Positions 1-8,328 of a stretch of 39,519 bases of DNA are shown one piece after another (position 1 is the first letter of the stretch; each line of letters opens with the position of its first letter). The notes beneath the pieces are model-generated. The model ran no database searches. It saw nothing but the letters and a program-made list of their open reading frames with translations, and had not been told where the DNA came from. The position numbers were made by a program, and so were the translations under genes. The stretch covers positions 1-39,519 of the forward strand of contig CAYOEM010000022.1 of assembly GCA_964402975.1 (NCBI GenBank), given 5' to 3'. This stretch comes from CAMDKS01 sp964402975. GTDB lineage: Bacteria; Bdellovibrionota_B; Oligoflexia; Oligoflexales; RGVZ01.

Positions 1-48
1 CGCGTACGCCGTCGGATTGAGCAAGTCGGAGCAATTAAGTGGGCCAGT

Positions 49-945
49 TTATACAGCTAATTTTTGCTTGGACGCGGATACTGTGATTATGGGCTCTAGT
101 TCGTGCGCCAGTCGAATGGAGAGCGTCTTGGCCACGCCCTGGGTCTTCAGATTGTCGATTTTTCTTTGCAGCGAAATAAGTTCTTGCTGAAGTTTGGCGT
201 CTGTCATGGTGGGGTGAAACTGGGTGAGAATCAATGAAGGCGTATTGGTTGCCGCAGCTAGCGTCAGAGCATCATCAAAACTGAGTCTATTGTGCGGTGA
301 TTGATGGGGTGGATGCGTGTTGGATGCAGAACAAATGAGTGTATCGCATCCGGTGAGAAACTCAGCTGCTTTTGCAAGGGTTGCATGAATTGGCTCACAC
401 AGCATAACGACCCCTATACAGTGGCCATCTCGATGTTGCAGGCGCCATATCGCGACGCCTTGTGGCGTCAGTTCGTTGGGTGTGATTATACCTTGTACGG
501 TCCAGTCGCCGATGGTTGCCGGAGTGCTAGCTTCGATCACATTCTTCTTGGCCGGCAAACTATCGAGGCCATCAAATGGTGTAAAAAACTTTGATGCGGC
601 GTCATTGAGAGCGACTAATGCGTCACTTTTTTTGCCAGCAGTCATCATATTAATTGTGGCCGATTTGAAATGCATGGGAAGAAATGAGGGCAAACCCAGC
701 GTTGATTCCCAGAGAAAATCTGAAAATATAATATTGACTTCGGGGTGCGCCGATCCTTGTTTCGCTTCGGCTATAATTTCTGGTCCAACCGCGTTCAAGC
801 CAAATCCGGCATTAATGAATAATTTTGTGCGGCCATCAAAAATTTGAATACAACCTGTGCTGCCTCCCGTCGTTTCGTTGAGGCGCGAGGGGTTTGCATG
901 AATGGCTCTGACGCCTAAAAATTTTATGCTGATAGAAGCGGCCAT
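49..945 (-). CDS. Metallo-beta-lactamase-fold protein lacking its metal ligands (probable pseudoenzyme)
   Basis: The 298-residue protein aligns by eye with the product of the gene just upstream (924-1841), sharing the start (KFLGVR against KFHGVR), a Gly-rich GGSTGCIQI strand matching GGNTTCIEI, and a FINAGFGL strand matching VIDAGTGL. The metal-binding HxHxDH motif is replaced by SDFLWES near residues 75-81, so all four ligands of that motif are gone. The later Asp and the GH and HH motifs are also changed. It should therefore fold like an MBL hydrolase but not bind the usual two metals. The start at 945 follows a strong GGAGG site and lies inside the upstream gene (22-base overlap), so translation is probably coupled. 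A role as regulatory partner or heterodimer subunit of the active paralogue is inference. The window begins just after its stop, so any further operon member is unseen. Confidence 0.75.
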   Translation of the reverse strand: MAASISIKFLGVRAIHANPSRLNETTGGSTGCIQIFDGRTKLFINAGFGLNAVGPEIIAEAKQGSAHPEVNIIFSDFLWESTLGLPSFLPMHFKSATINMMTAGKKSDALVALNDAASKFFTPFDGLDSLPAKKNVIEASTPATIGDWTVQGIITPNELTPQGVAIWRLQHRDGHCIGVVMLCEPIHATLAKAAEFLTGCDTLICSASNTHPPHQSPHNRLSFDDALTLAAATNTPSLILTQFHPTMTDAKLQQELISLQRKIDNLKTQGVAKTLSIRLAHELEPIITVSASKQKLAV

Positions 946-1841
946 TCGTCCTCCTCTCTCGCATTGAGCACATCAACGCCATGTGGAAGCGCCAGCTGCC
1001 GAGTATGATTTTGTTTTTTTGCAACCATGTGATCGTTATCTTCAGGGGCATGGTGAAAAAGAAACAAACGCTTTATCCCCGCTTTCACGCAGAATTCGAG
1101 TGCTAGCTCAGGGGTGGCATGCCCCCAATCAGGTCGAACGTTTTGTTCGTTAAAGTGGGTGTCGAAGATCAGACAGTCCACGCCGCGCAGAAATTCGATG
1201 AGGCCCCTGTTGTATTGAGTTATGAAGTTATCAGAACCAATTTTTTGTGCAGTCTCCAACATGCCTTGGCCGAGAATGTTGTCCGGCCTCATGATGGCCG
1301 TGTCGGTTATGACGGCGAGGCTGCTCTCTTGAAGTCCAAATTTGTAGCCGAGCGTAACATGCTGATGGTTAACCTGATGGGCTGATATTTTTATCTTATT
1401 TTCGATCAAAAAACTTTCTCCGGGAGCAACTTTGTGGAAAGTTAATCTACATTTGGGCGGCGACCAGAGTACCGGTAGGCGTCCGCTTGCTACCATCTTG
1501 TGAAAAAGACTTTCAAAACTTGTTTCGCCCACATCTGGGGCGTGAATTGTGATTTCAAAGTCCGGCTGACTAAATTGTGGTAGAAGCGGCAGGTGGAGAA
1601 TATGATCCCAATGTGTATGGGTCAACAGTAAGTGAATCTTCTTTTTATGAGGAGTTTCTAATAGGCGTCCGGCTATTTTCTGCAAGCCGGTTCCCGCATC
1701 GATGACCAGGGTGAAGTCATCTCCAGTGTCGATTTCAATGCAGGTTGTATTCCCTCCATACCCAAGAAATCCTGACTGGTGAACTGGTCTAGAGCCTCGC
1801 ACACCGTGGAATTTTATTTTTGGATTTTTTCTGATCGTCAT
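924..1841 (-). CDS. MBL-fold metal-dependent hydrolase (phosphodiesterase-like)
   Basis: This 305-residue cytoplasmic protein carries the full metallo-beta-lactamase signature: THTHWDH at about residues 74-80, a second His in NHQHVTLGYKF near 161, ITDTA with the bridging Asp near 180, DTHF near 227, and GH near 241 followed by HH near 263. This pattern is typical of the PhnP/RNase Z-like branch whose members cleave phosphodiesters, including cyclic nucleotides. The natural substrate cannot be read from sequence. It has an AAGGA site six bases before its ATG, overlaps the upstream gene by four bases and the downstream degenerate paralogue by 22, so the three form one operon. No receiver or other sensor domain is fused to it, although such fusions occur in this branch. 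Confidence 0.85.
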   Translation of the reverse strand: MTIRKNPKIKFHGVRGSRPVHQSGFLGYGGNTTCIEIDTGDDFTLVIDAGTGLQKIAGRLLETPHKKKIHLLLTHTHWDHILHLPLLPQFSQPDFEITIHAPDVGETSFESLFHKMVASGRLPVLWSPPKCRLTFHKVAPGESFLIENKIKISAHQVNHQHVTLGYKFGLQESSLAVITDTAIMRPDNILGQGMLETAQKIGSDNFITQYNRGLIEFLRGVDCLIFDTHFNEQNVRPDWGHATPELALEFCVKAGIKRLFLFHHAPEDNDHMVAKKQNHTRQLALPHGVDVLNAREEDEWPLLSA

Positions 1842-2635
1842 GACGCTTCCTTCTCAGGTTGGGCGCCAATCGAATCACGTTGCTGGCTTGTTATGAAGAC
1901 AACAAAGGAGTTCTCGTTGGAGATGTTAAATGACAGTTGGATTTTAACGAGCAAGGAGTCGTTGGTTTTTGTGAATGCTAAAAGACTTGTATCGACTCCA
2001 GAAAAGACGTTTTGCAGGCGTTCTATTTCAAGTGGCTTTGGGCAAGGCATTTCGAGTCGAACTTCAAAATGTTTTGTATCCAGCATAATCTCAATAGTTC
2101 GCTCTCGGTGACTTAAATTCCCGGACGAAGCTATTTGATCCAAAATGTCCAAAGATTTTAACAGAGCCGACAGTCTTGATGTCTTCTTGATTTGATGATT
2201 GTTCATCCATTTTGTCAGTTCAGCTGAACTTTGTTGTGTCTTGAAAGTCCAAGCTTTTGTTATTGAGTGCCATCGGCATTTAGTGTGGTCTTTCAGGCAA
2301 TGGCGAACAAATTTGTTTACGATTTGCACCCAATCGGTGCCACCACTTAAAGAGTCTTTAGATGTGATGATGTTTCGGTCCCGAGTGTTTCGAATAAGAT
2401 GAGTTTGAGAGATCTCAAATACGCGATGCCAATCTTTGGTGTTGTAACCCTGTTCAATGAAATAGTCCGGAATTAGCAGATTGGATAATGCTGGAGGGGG
2501 TGTCACTAAATCAGAGGTGTTTTGGACCGCGACGATATTTGTGCCCGTGGCCACGCCGATACCGCGCAACTTTTTTAGAGTTGCTGCGTTGGCGTCAGGC
2601 GCAACGATGAACAAGCTTAGCGCGGTCTCCCTCAA
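1838..2635 (-). CDS. Unknown protein, first gene of the MBL operon
   Basis: I do not recognise this 265-residue protein. It has no signal peptide or obvious membrane segment. The first 60 residues (LSLFIVAPDAN, GVATGTNIVAVQN) alternate hydrophobic strands and turns in a way that could be a degenerate receiver-like or Rossmann fold, and the C-terminal third (residues about 175-255) is rich in beta-strand-like segments. The middle is helical and charged. The start is uncertain: the longest frame opens with TTG at 2635 with no Shine-Dalgarno before it, while a GAGGGAG lies just inside and could serve a TTG a few codons later. Its stop overlaps the hydrolase start by four bases, so the products are probably made together and may act together. 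The upstream 126 bases to pgsA hold no clear promoter. Confidence 0.7.
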   Translation of the reverse strand: MRETALSLFIVAPDANAATLKKLRGIGVATGTNIVAVQNTSDLVTPPPALSNLLIPDYFIEQGYNTKDWHRVFEISQTHLIRNTRDRNIITSKDSLSGGTDWVQIVNKFVRHCLKDHTKCRWHSITKAWTFKTQQSSAELTKWMNNHQIKKTSRLSALLKSLDILDQIASSGNLSHRERTIEIMLDTKHFEVRLEMPCPKPLEIERLQNVFSGVDTSLLAFTKTNDSLLVKIQLSFNISNENSFVVFITSQQRDSIGAQPEKEAS

Positions 2636-2761
2636 GGTGAAAACTCCCGGACTTCACATGGATTATTCCCAGTGATTATCGGTACGGGTCATAAAATTGT
2701 GAGGGGCTGTGATCGGGACTAGACGGCTTAGACCTGAGAGGGCAGGGGGTAGCCCGCTGAT

Positions 2762-3349
2762 CTATTTGGGTTTTGAGCCGGAAATTGCCGAGGCCTCAAG
2801 AAAGTCCTCAAAATAAAGATAGCCCGAGTAAAGGCTGACTGCTAATCCCAGCCAGATGGCAATCATCCCAGTAAGTCTAAACGGGATGTCAAAAATATCC
2901 TGGCCTAGCATCAGACAGAAAATGGCGACATCCTGAAAAATGGTTTTTATTTTCCCGAGGGAGCTGACGGGGATCGTAAAACCGTCCTCTAGAGCGATCA
3001 TACGCATCCCAGAAACGGCAATATCTCGACATAACATTAGTCCGCAGATCCAAGCGGGTAGCGCGTTTGAATCAGCCAATAAAATCAGACATGCACCCGA
3101 CAGCATCTTATCTGCGATCGGATCCAAGAGCGCGCCGACTCGACTTTCCTGATTGTAACGTCTTGCGAAATACCCATCTAAGATGTCAGTGATTCCGGCC
3201 ACGGCGAAGACGAGCGCGCATATGATATTGGTGGCATAAAAACCTAACGGGTAGACGAATAGCAGAAATGGTATTGCGATAATACGAGCCAGTGTTAGCT
3301 GGTTGGGAAGGTGCGCAAGCCATGGAACCTTGGAGAGTACCGGGGGCAT
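2762..3349 (-). CDS. pgsA: CDP-diacylglycerol-glycerol-3-phosphate 3-phosphatidyltransferase
   Basis: The enzyme makes phosphatidylglycerophosphate from CDP-diacylglycerol and glycerol-3-phosphate, the committed step to phosphatidylglycerol, in the inner membrane. The CDP-alcohol phosphatidyltransferase motif DGx2ARx8Gx3Dx3D is complete (D58, G59, A62, R63, G72, D76, D80). The N-terminal LPNQLTLARI and the spacing of about five hydrophobic segments match PgsA. At 195 residues it has the normal length. The ATG follows AGGA by eight bases. It is transcribed divergently from nadB with about 150 bases between the starts. A PgsA2-type or phosphatidylserine synthase assignment is less likely, because the N-terminus and length fit PgsA. 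Confidence 0.88.
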   Translation of the reverse strand: MPPVLSKVPWLAHLPNQLTLARIIAIPFLLFVYPLGFYATNIICALVFAVAGITDILDGYFARRYNQESRVGALLDPIADKMLSGACLILLADSNALPAWICGLMLCRDIAVSGMRMIALEDGFTIPVSSLGKIKTIFQDVAIFCLMLGQDIFDIPFRLTGMIAIWLGLAVSLYSGYLYFEDFLEASAISGSKPK

Positions 3350-3500
3350 CTGGTTTGTCCTGAAACGAGGGTGGGTTTGTTTTTAGCCGTTACTTGCGCG
3401 ATTGCCCACCGATTGGGCTAGTTTGGCATTGAAAAAGTAGCCTAAATAAAGCATCAGTGCAAGTGGGCCATCAGTGGGTCCATGCATAAAAAGGACGCAA

Positions 3501-5084
3501 ATGAACTATACTAACGCCAGGACTGATTTTCTTGTCATCGGTGGCGGCATCTCAGGTCTCTCATTGGCCCTTAAGTTAGCCGGCAGGGGGCAGGTTACGG
3601 TTGTTGTCAAAAATCGTTTAGAGGAGAGTAATACCTGGTACGCACAGGGCGGCATTGCATCCGTTTTCGATCCCAGTGATAGTATCGAAAACCACGTTCG
3701 TGACACCGTGGCCGCCGGTGCTGGGCTATGTCACGAACGGATTGTGCGTATGGTGGTCGGAGAGGGACCTCGACTCATCCAAGAATTGGTGGCCTTTGGT
3801 GCAGAGTTTGACAAAGACGGGTCGGGTTCTTACTCCTTAGCGAGGGAGGGCGGACACAGTCACCGCAGGGTTATTAGGTCCAAGGATATCACTGGCCGCG
3901 TCGTCGCTGAAGCTTTGATATCAAGGGTTAGAGCACACAAAAATATTCGCATCTTAGAACAGCACACGGCAATCGATCTGTTAACGAGTGACAAGATTGC
4001 TCCTGATTTTGCCAAGAATGCTTGTGTCGGCGCCTGGTTCTTCTGTCGACAGACCAAGAAGGTAGTTCGCGTCGTCAGCCCGCAGACGTTTTTATGCACA
4101 GGTGGTCACGGAAAGCTTTACCTTTACACATCAAATCCAGATAGTGCTACGGGTGACGGTTTAGCCATCGGTTGGCGGGCGGGCTGTAGGGTGGCGAACT
4201 TGGAGTTCATGCAATTTCACCCCACATGTTTGTACCATCACAAGGCTAAAAATTTTTTGATTTCCGAGGCTGTACGCGGAGAGGGCGGTGTTCTGAAAAA
4301 TCTAAGCGGAGAAGCGTTCATGGACGACTATCATCCGCTGAAGTCTTTGGCGCCAAGGGATGTTGTCGCTCGAGCGATCGATACGGAACTTAAGCGGACG
4401 GGAGATGCTCACGTTTGGTTGGACGTTCGTCACGTGGGTCAGGAGAAAATCAAGGCTTTATTTCCTAATATTTACGAGACGTGTTTGCGATACGGCATTG
4501 ATATTACATCGGAAATGATTCCCGTCGTTCCTGCCGCTCACTACAGCTGTGGTGGCATTGTGACGGACGACCACGGTCGAACTAATATTTCACAGCTCTA
4601 CGCTGTAGGAGAGGTGGCCTGTACTGGTCTTCACGGGGCCAATCGCCTTGCATCTAACAGTCTTCTAGAGGCGTTAGTTTTTGCTGACCGTGCTGCGGTG
4701 GATGCAATCAATCAAATGGAAGATGTGGAACTACCAGAGATTTCTGTCGATTGGATCAATTCTGATCCACCGGGACCTGACGAGCAGGTGGTCCTAAGTC
4801 ACGCTTGGGACGAGATCCGTCGCGTGATGTGGAATTATGTGGGGATCGTTAGAAGTGAACAACGGCTCAAGAGGGCGCTGTCTAGAATTGAGGTTATTCG
4901 TCAAGAGATCGACGACTATTGGTGGAAGAATCGGGTGTCGAATGAGGTGTTGGAGGTAAGAAATCTTGCAGCGGTGGCCTGGTTGACCATTCATTGTGCA
5001 ATGTCCAGGAAAGAATCCAGAGGTATTCACTTCATGCTCGATTGGCCCGAGACGTCCTTGGCTGGTAAGGACAGCATTGTCTAA
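3501..5084 (+). CDS. nadB: L-aspartate oxidase
   Basis: NadB oxidises L-aspartate to iminoaspartate with FAD, the first step of de novo NAD synthesis; quinolinate synthase (NadA) is its normal partner but is not in this window. The FAD-binding GGGISGL is at residues 14-20. AQGGIA, REGGHSHRRV (about 115-124), QFHPTC, SEAVRGEGG, HYSCGGI and GANRLASNSLLEALVFA are all present, and the REGGHSHRR stretch separates NadB from the related succinate dehydrogenase flavoprotein. The protein is 527 residues, normal for the family. An in-frame GTG exists at 3474, but the ATG at 3501 has an AGGA five bases upstream and starts directly before the FAD strand, so I chose it. A strong hairpin terminator follows the stop. 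Confidence 0.93.
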   Translation: MNYTNARTDFLVIGGGISGLSLALKLAGRGQVTVVVKNRLEESNTWYAQGGIASVFDPSDSIENHVRDTVAAGAGLCHERIVRMVVGEGPRLIQELVAFGAEFDKDGSGSYSLAREGGHSHRRVIRSKDITGRVVAEALISRVRAHKNIRILEQHTAIDLLTSDKIAPDFAKNACVGAWFFCRQTKKVVRVVSPQTFLCTGGHGKLYLYTSNPDSATGDGLAIGWRAGCRVANLEFMQFHPTCLYHHKAKNFLISEAVRGEGGVLKNLSGEAFMDDYHPLKSLAPRDVVARAIDTELKRTGDAHVWLDVRHVGQEKIKALFPNIYETCLRYGIDITSEMIPVVPAAHYSCGGIVTDDHGRTNISQLYAVGEVACTGLHGANRLASNSLLEALVFADRAAVDAINQMEDVELPEISVDWINSDPPGPDEQVVLSHAWDEIRRVMWNYVGIVRSEQRLKRALSRIEVIRQEIDDYWWKNRVSNEVLEVRNLAAVAWLTIHCAMSRKESRGIHFMLDWPETSLAGKDSIV

Positions 5085-5089
5085 TAAAA

Positions 5090-5114
5090 AAAGCCCCACT
5101 TTCGTGGGGCTTTG
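5090..5114. terminator. Bidirectional intrinsic terminator between nadB and the zinc-ribbon gene
   Basis: A ten-base stem AAAGCCCCAC / GTGGGGCTTT with a four-base loop lies six bases after the nadB stop. A-rich sequence on the left and T-rich sequence on the right allow it to work in both directions, and it sits three bases from the stop of the converging gene. Confidence 0.9.
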
Positions 5115-5116
5115 CT

Positions 5117-5629
5117 TTAGAAGGCATCAACACCAGGCCGTGAGTCTATCGGGGCCGTCAGTGTCGGTCCCGTCATGCCGCGAGCCGTTTCGACAGGGGG
5201 AACAAAAACGTTCACGCCTTTGATTTGTTCAGGCGTACATAGACGGACTGACTCAAATACCAAAGCCACGATGTCATCTCGCACATCAGCCGGCGACTCA
5301 ATAAGGATAGAGCCATCAACAGTTCGGGCCCGCCGGATTCCAACCTGGTACACCTGGCCATCTTTTTCAACCGTAACAGGGTGGGTTTTTGATTTAACTT
5401 TAAAACCCTTGTCACCAAGTTGCTGAAAAATCATTTCCCTGTCGAAACTGTCGTGACGAACTGCGGCAGCCACCCGACTTTTCTCACAAACTGGGCAGCG
5501 TCGTCCCGCCCAACGATGACCGCGTTCATCGGTATAAACTTTTGAGCCATCCTTCATTTTCTGGCCATTCCAGTTCCAGACTCGTTCCGAATGACAGTAG
5601 CCACAGGTTCTCGTTTTTATCCCTTCCAT
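5117..5629 (-). CDS. Zinc-ribbon-like protein of unknown function
   Basis: This 170-residue protein begins with a short region containing CGYC near residue 9 and CPVC near residue 45, spaced as in a treble-clef or zinc-ribbon knuckle pair, with several Trp and Arg residues between. The remainder is a compact alpha/beta-like region, with a Pro-rich tail (VPPVETARGMTGPTLTAP). It resembles NrdR-type organisation only in having an N-terminal zinc ribbon; the ATP-cone motif of NrdR is not evident. I chose the ATG at 5629 because GAGGAG stands ten bases before it; a longer frame upstream has no such site. No signal peptide is seen. It stands alone between two terminators, so it is probably its own transcription unit. 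Confidence 0.7.
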   Translation of the reverse strand: MEGIKTRTCGYCHSERVWNWNGQKMKDGSKVYTDERGHRWAGRRCPVCEKSRVAAAVRHDSFDREMIFQQLGDKGFKVKSKTHPVTVEKDGQVYQVGIRRARTVDGSILIESPADVRDDIVALVFESVRLCTPEQIKGVNVFVPPVETARGMTGPTLTAPIDSRPGVDAF

Positions 5630-5745
5630 GAGATTTAAACTCCTCGCCAATTGCGATTTGGACTGCAAAAATTAAATTGTATCTGATGTTGTCTGTCTTA
5701 TTGGCAAGTCTACCCGACAATTTGCGGATTTTCAAAGAACGAACA

Positions 5746-5773
5746 CAAAAAATAAATTTATCAATAAATTTAT
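5746..5773 (-). terminator. AT-rich intrinsic terminator after the binding-protein gene
   Basis: Read on the minus strand, a nine-base stem ATAAATTTA / TAAATTTAT with loop TTGA is followed directly by a run of T. It lies 15-40 bases beyond the stop of the gene ending at 5788. On the plus strand the same bases look like a tandem AATAAATTTAT repeat, which the hairpin explains. Confidence 0.7.
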
Positions 5774-5787
5774 GGGCTTATTTGGCG

Positions 5788-6582
5788 TTAGAGTTGGTAG
5801 CGAGCCTTCAATTTAGCCCAACCGCCTGATCTTTTAAGATCCCTCACGCAGGCGTCCAGTATGTTGAGGGAACTCGGGCGAGCCTTGTATATGGGGCTTT
5901 GCTTCGCCATCACAAAATAATACGGCTGTTTTCTGATCAATAGATTAGTCGCCCGAATGCGGCTCGTTAATCCAAGGCGCTTGCTTCTCCATTTCACTTC
6001 GGCACGGGACGCAACAGTTGCGTCAACCCTACCGTTTGCAAGCATCTTCAGAATTTGCTCTTCCGAGTTGAGTAGAAAGGTGTCCTTGCCTGACTTGTTC
6101 TTGAGGCGATTCTCAAACCAGTGCCTAAATTCGTCGGAGGGACGCAGTCCCACCAATTGAGCTACTGACAAATCATTTAGATCTGAAAGTTTTCGAATCG
6201 TTTTTGTTACATGGCTACCCGTGATTATAATGTAGTCGTTCTCAAATATGATTTCCTTTCCATAAGCCATCATTCGAAGCCGATCTTCTTTGAAACTCAT
6301 GATATTGAGATCGATTTCGCCGTCTTCCATTTTTTTAATCATTCGTCGAATTGGGTAATTGTCAAAAACTGGATTCTTATCGATTTTACGTGAACAAGCG
6401 ACGAGTACATCCCAAGCCATCCCTCGTGAGTTTTCTTGGTCGGCCTCTTGAATATAAAATGGCGGCCAGTCGGGTGTGTAAACAGAGAGCGTTCTGGCGG
6501 AGACGGGCCCAGGGTTAAGTGAGCATATGATTTGAGCAAAAGAGAAGCAAAAGAATAGCTTCAAATTACGCCACAGCGTCAT
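5788..6582 (-). CDS. Periplasmic solute-binding protein, family 3 type
   Basis: The 264-residue product opens with a signal peptide (Lys/Arg, then a hydrophobic Phe-rich core, ending PVSA before RTLSVYT). LSVYTPDWPPFYI and GMAWDVLVACSRKI match the N-terminal strand and ligand-entry region of SBP_bac_3 proteins, and GEIDLNIMSF, ILKMLANGRVDATVAS and the C-terminal DLKRSGGWAKLKARY are family hallmarks. No permease or ATPase genes are nearby. Its start lies 17 bases inside the end of the phosphatase gene, so it is co-translated with a membrane sensor rather than a transporter. Serving as the ligand-sensing partner of that phosphatase is inference; the family also includes stand-alone sensory proteins. 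The ligand cannot be named. Confidence 0.8.
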   Translation of the reverse strand: MTLWRNLKLFFCFSFAQIICSLNPGPVSARTLSVYTPDWPPFYIQEADQENSRGMAWDVLVACSRKIDKNPVFDNYPIRRMIKKMEDGEIDLNIMSFKEDRLRMMAYGKEIIFENDYIIITGSHVTKTIRKLSDLNDLSVAQLVGLRPSDEFRHWFENRLKNKSGKDTFLLNSEEQILKMLANGRVDATVASRAEVKWRSKRLGLTSRIRATNLLIRKQPYYFVMAKQSPIYKARPSSLNILDACVRDLKRSGGWAKLKARYQL

Positions 6583-8068
6583 AAGAGCTGTCCTTTTTTG
6601 TGTCGATGACTAACAGACAGATGTCATCAGTCACGGCTGATCCTTTGATGTGTTTCTGAAGAGCCTGAAGTATGTGGTCCATCATGACCGACGGAGGATA
6701 TCTGCGATCAAGCCTGCGTAAGGTTTTAAGGAAGTCCTTCTGAAATGCGATTTGTTTATTATCCCTTGCTTCGGTCAGACCATCACTAAAAATACAGATC
6801 GTATCTTCGCCATCCAACTCGTGTACCGTGTCCACAAAGGGAGGGATAACGACGGATTTAGTGAGCATTTCAAAACCCAGAGGCGACTGGGCTTTAGCGG
6901 TCAAGGGGGATACATGCATGATACCGTTCTCGTTTCGAACAAGAAGCGGCAGAGGGTGGCCAGCGCTCGACATGGTCAGTTTTCGACTGTGCACATCGAT
7001 CTTCACGATGGAGACGGTCATGGCCAACTGACATTCATGCAAAATAGTGACAAGGGTACTTCTCAGGATGTTTAAAATAGCTGCTGGAGTGAAGCTTTTA
7101 CTATTTTGCTGAACTAGGGGGCGGAGGGTCTGCAAGGCTCCAAATGCGGCCATCGTTACTAGCCCTTGTGGAATGCCATGCCCTGTGACATCGCCAACCA
7201 TCGCGTAGATGGTTTTGCCCTGGTCACATTCAAAGACAGTCATCCAGTCGCCTGAGAGGTTTGTCATGGGTTTGTAGTACTGGGCGACGCGACGCGCGGT
7301 ATTAAATCCCTGAGTGGCTGTCATAGAACGCTGCACTGTTTCAGCCATGCCGATCTCAGTTTTTAGAACCGTGGATGCGCGCATGGATTCTTTGATCTGA
7401 TGCTCGCGAAGAGCGATTTTCTCAGCCATATAGTTTACTTCGTCAGTTATTTTGGCAAGCTCCATCTGAGGAACGGAGGGCAAGGTTTCCTTGTATTGCC
7501 CTGAGGCGATTTTCTGAATTCCAGTTACGAGCCTTTGCAAGGGTTCATCCAGATACTTATTGAGGAGTGGCAAAACCATCATGACCACGATAAGGATGGC
7601 CAAAAGTGTTATGATGACTGTCCATGTAAGGTTTCTTAGGGCCCGAAAATAGAGTGGTGATGTGCTTACAAACACTCGCACCTTCCCGATTTTTTTGCCC
7701 TTATAGACAATATCTCGCGTGGCGTTAATGTCGCGACTGTTATCGTTCTTCTTGAAATTGAGCACCGTCTGACCGGAATCATCGAGAACGGTGACCGCGG
7801 TAATTCCTTCGACCGATGCAAAACGATGTACCAAGGATTTAATTTCAACCTCATTGTAAGTCCACATCGGCAGAGAGAGGAAATCAGCAAGATTTGCTGA
7901 GTTATCGATTGTTTGTTCGCGTAGTTCCTGGTTCTCAGACCTCGTTTGATAGACGAAAGAAATAATTCCTATAAGGAGCAGAGATGCGGAAAGTGCAGTA
8001 ACCAGGTTTATCGCGAGATCTCGCGCAATAGAGCGTTCAGCCAGTTTGGTTCTAACAAGCTTGGACAT
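6566..8068 (-). CDS. Membrane HAMP/SpoIIE-type PP2C serine phosphatase
   Basis: The 500-residue protein has TM1 (about 17-40), an extracytoplasmic region (41-145), TM2 (146-170), a HAMP-like linker (170-222), a short coiled coil, and a SpoIIE/RsbU-type phosphatase domain (about 260-490). The metal-binding acidic residues appear in LSGDW (D274), GDVTGHG (D293), FSDG (D429) and TDD (D481/D482). Such enzymes dephosphorylate anti-sigma-antagonist proteins or related switches; no partner gene is in this window. The start at 8068 puts a short cytoplasmic tail before TM1; an in-frame TTG at 8185 would add 39 residues without a ribosome site, and the true start is not settled. It overlaps the binding-protein gene by 17 bases and forms an operon with it, closed by the terminator at 5746-5773. 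Confidence 0.85.
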   Translation of the reverse strand: MSKLVRTKLAERSIARDLAINLVTALSASLLLIGIISFVYQTRSENQELREQTIDNSANLADFLSLPMWTYNEVEIKSLVHRFASVEGITAVTVLDDSGQTVLNFKKNDNSRDINATRDIVYKGKKIGKVRVFVSTSPLYFRALRNLTWTVIITLLAILIVVMMVLPLLNKYLDEPLQRLVTGIQKIASGQYKETLPSVPQMELAKITDEVNYMAEKIALREHQIKESMRASTVLKTEIGMAETVQRSMTATQGFNTARRVAQYYKPMTNLSGDWMTVFECDQGKTIYAMVGDVTGHGIPQGLVTMAAFGALQTLRPLVQQNSKSFTPAAILNILRSTLVTILHECQLAMTVSIVKIDVHSRKLTMSSAGHPLPLLVRNENGIMHVSPLTAKAQSPLGFEMLTKSVVIPPFVDTVHELDGEDTICIFSDGLTEARDNKQIAFQKDFLKTLRRLDRRYPPSVMMDHILQALQKHIKGSAVTDDICLLVIDTKKDSSYDAVA

Positions 8069-8328
8069 CGATGATTTTGGTGGCGACTTTGATTTCACAA
8101 ATAGTCCGTTTGGCAGTAAAAACCGCGTTCTAATGGGGGTTCCCGTGGACGGTATATCGGCTTTCTTGGATGAAACTGCAGACAAATTAACTCGGAACGC
8201 ACATCTACGACCACCTAACCCATCAAATGCACTTTGGGTTCTTGGGTTTTTTCGGAGTCGCCAAAACGCAGGACCATCAAGAAAATGTTAGACTCTAACA
8301 AGGCCTATAATTAAGGATTCGATCAGCT

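Noticed and set aside
5751..5773. Tandem AATAAATTTAT repeat as an operator or origin
   Set aside because: On the minus strand it is a nine-base stem followed by a T run directly after a stop codon, so a terminator explains it.
8069..8328. An 81-residue plus-strand frame in the phosphatase upstream region
   Set aside because: It overlaps the alternative phosphatase N-terminus, lacks a ribosome site and shows no domain.
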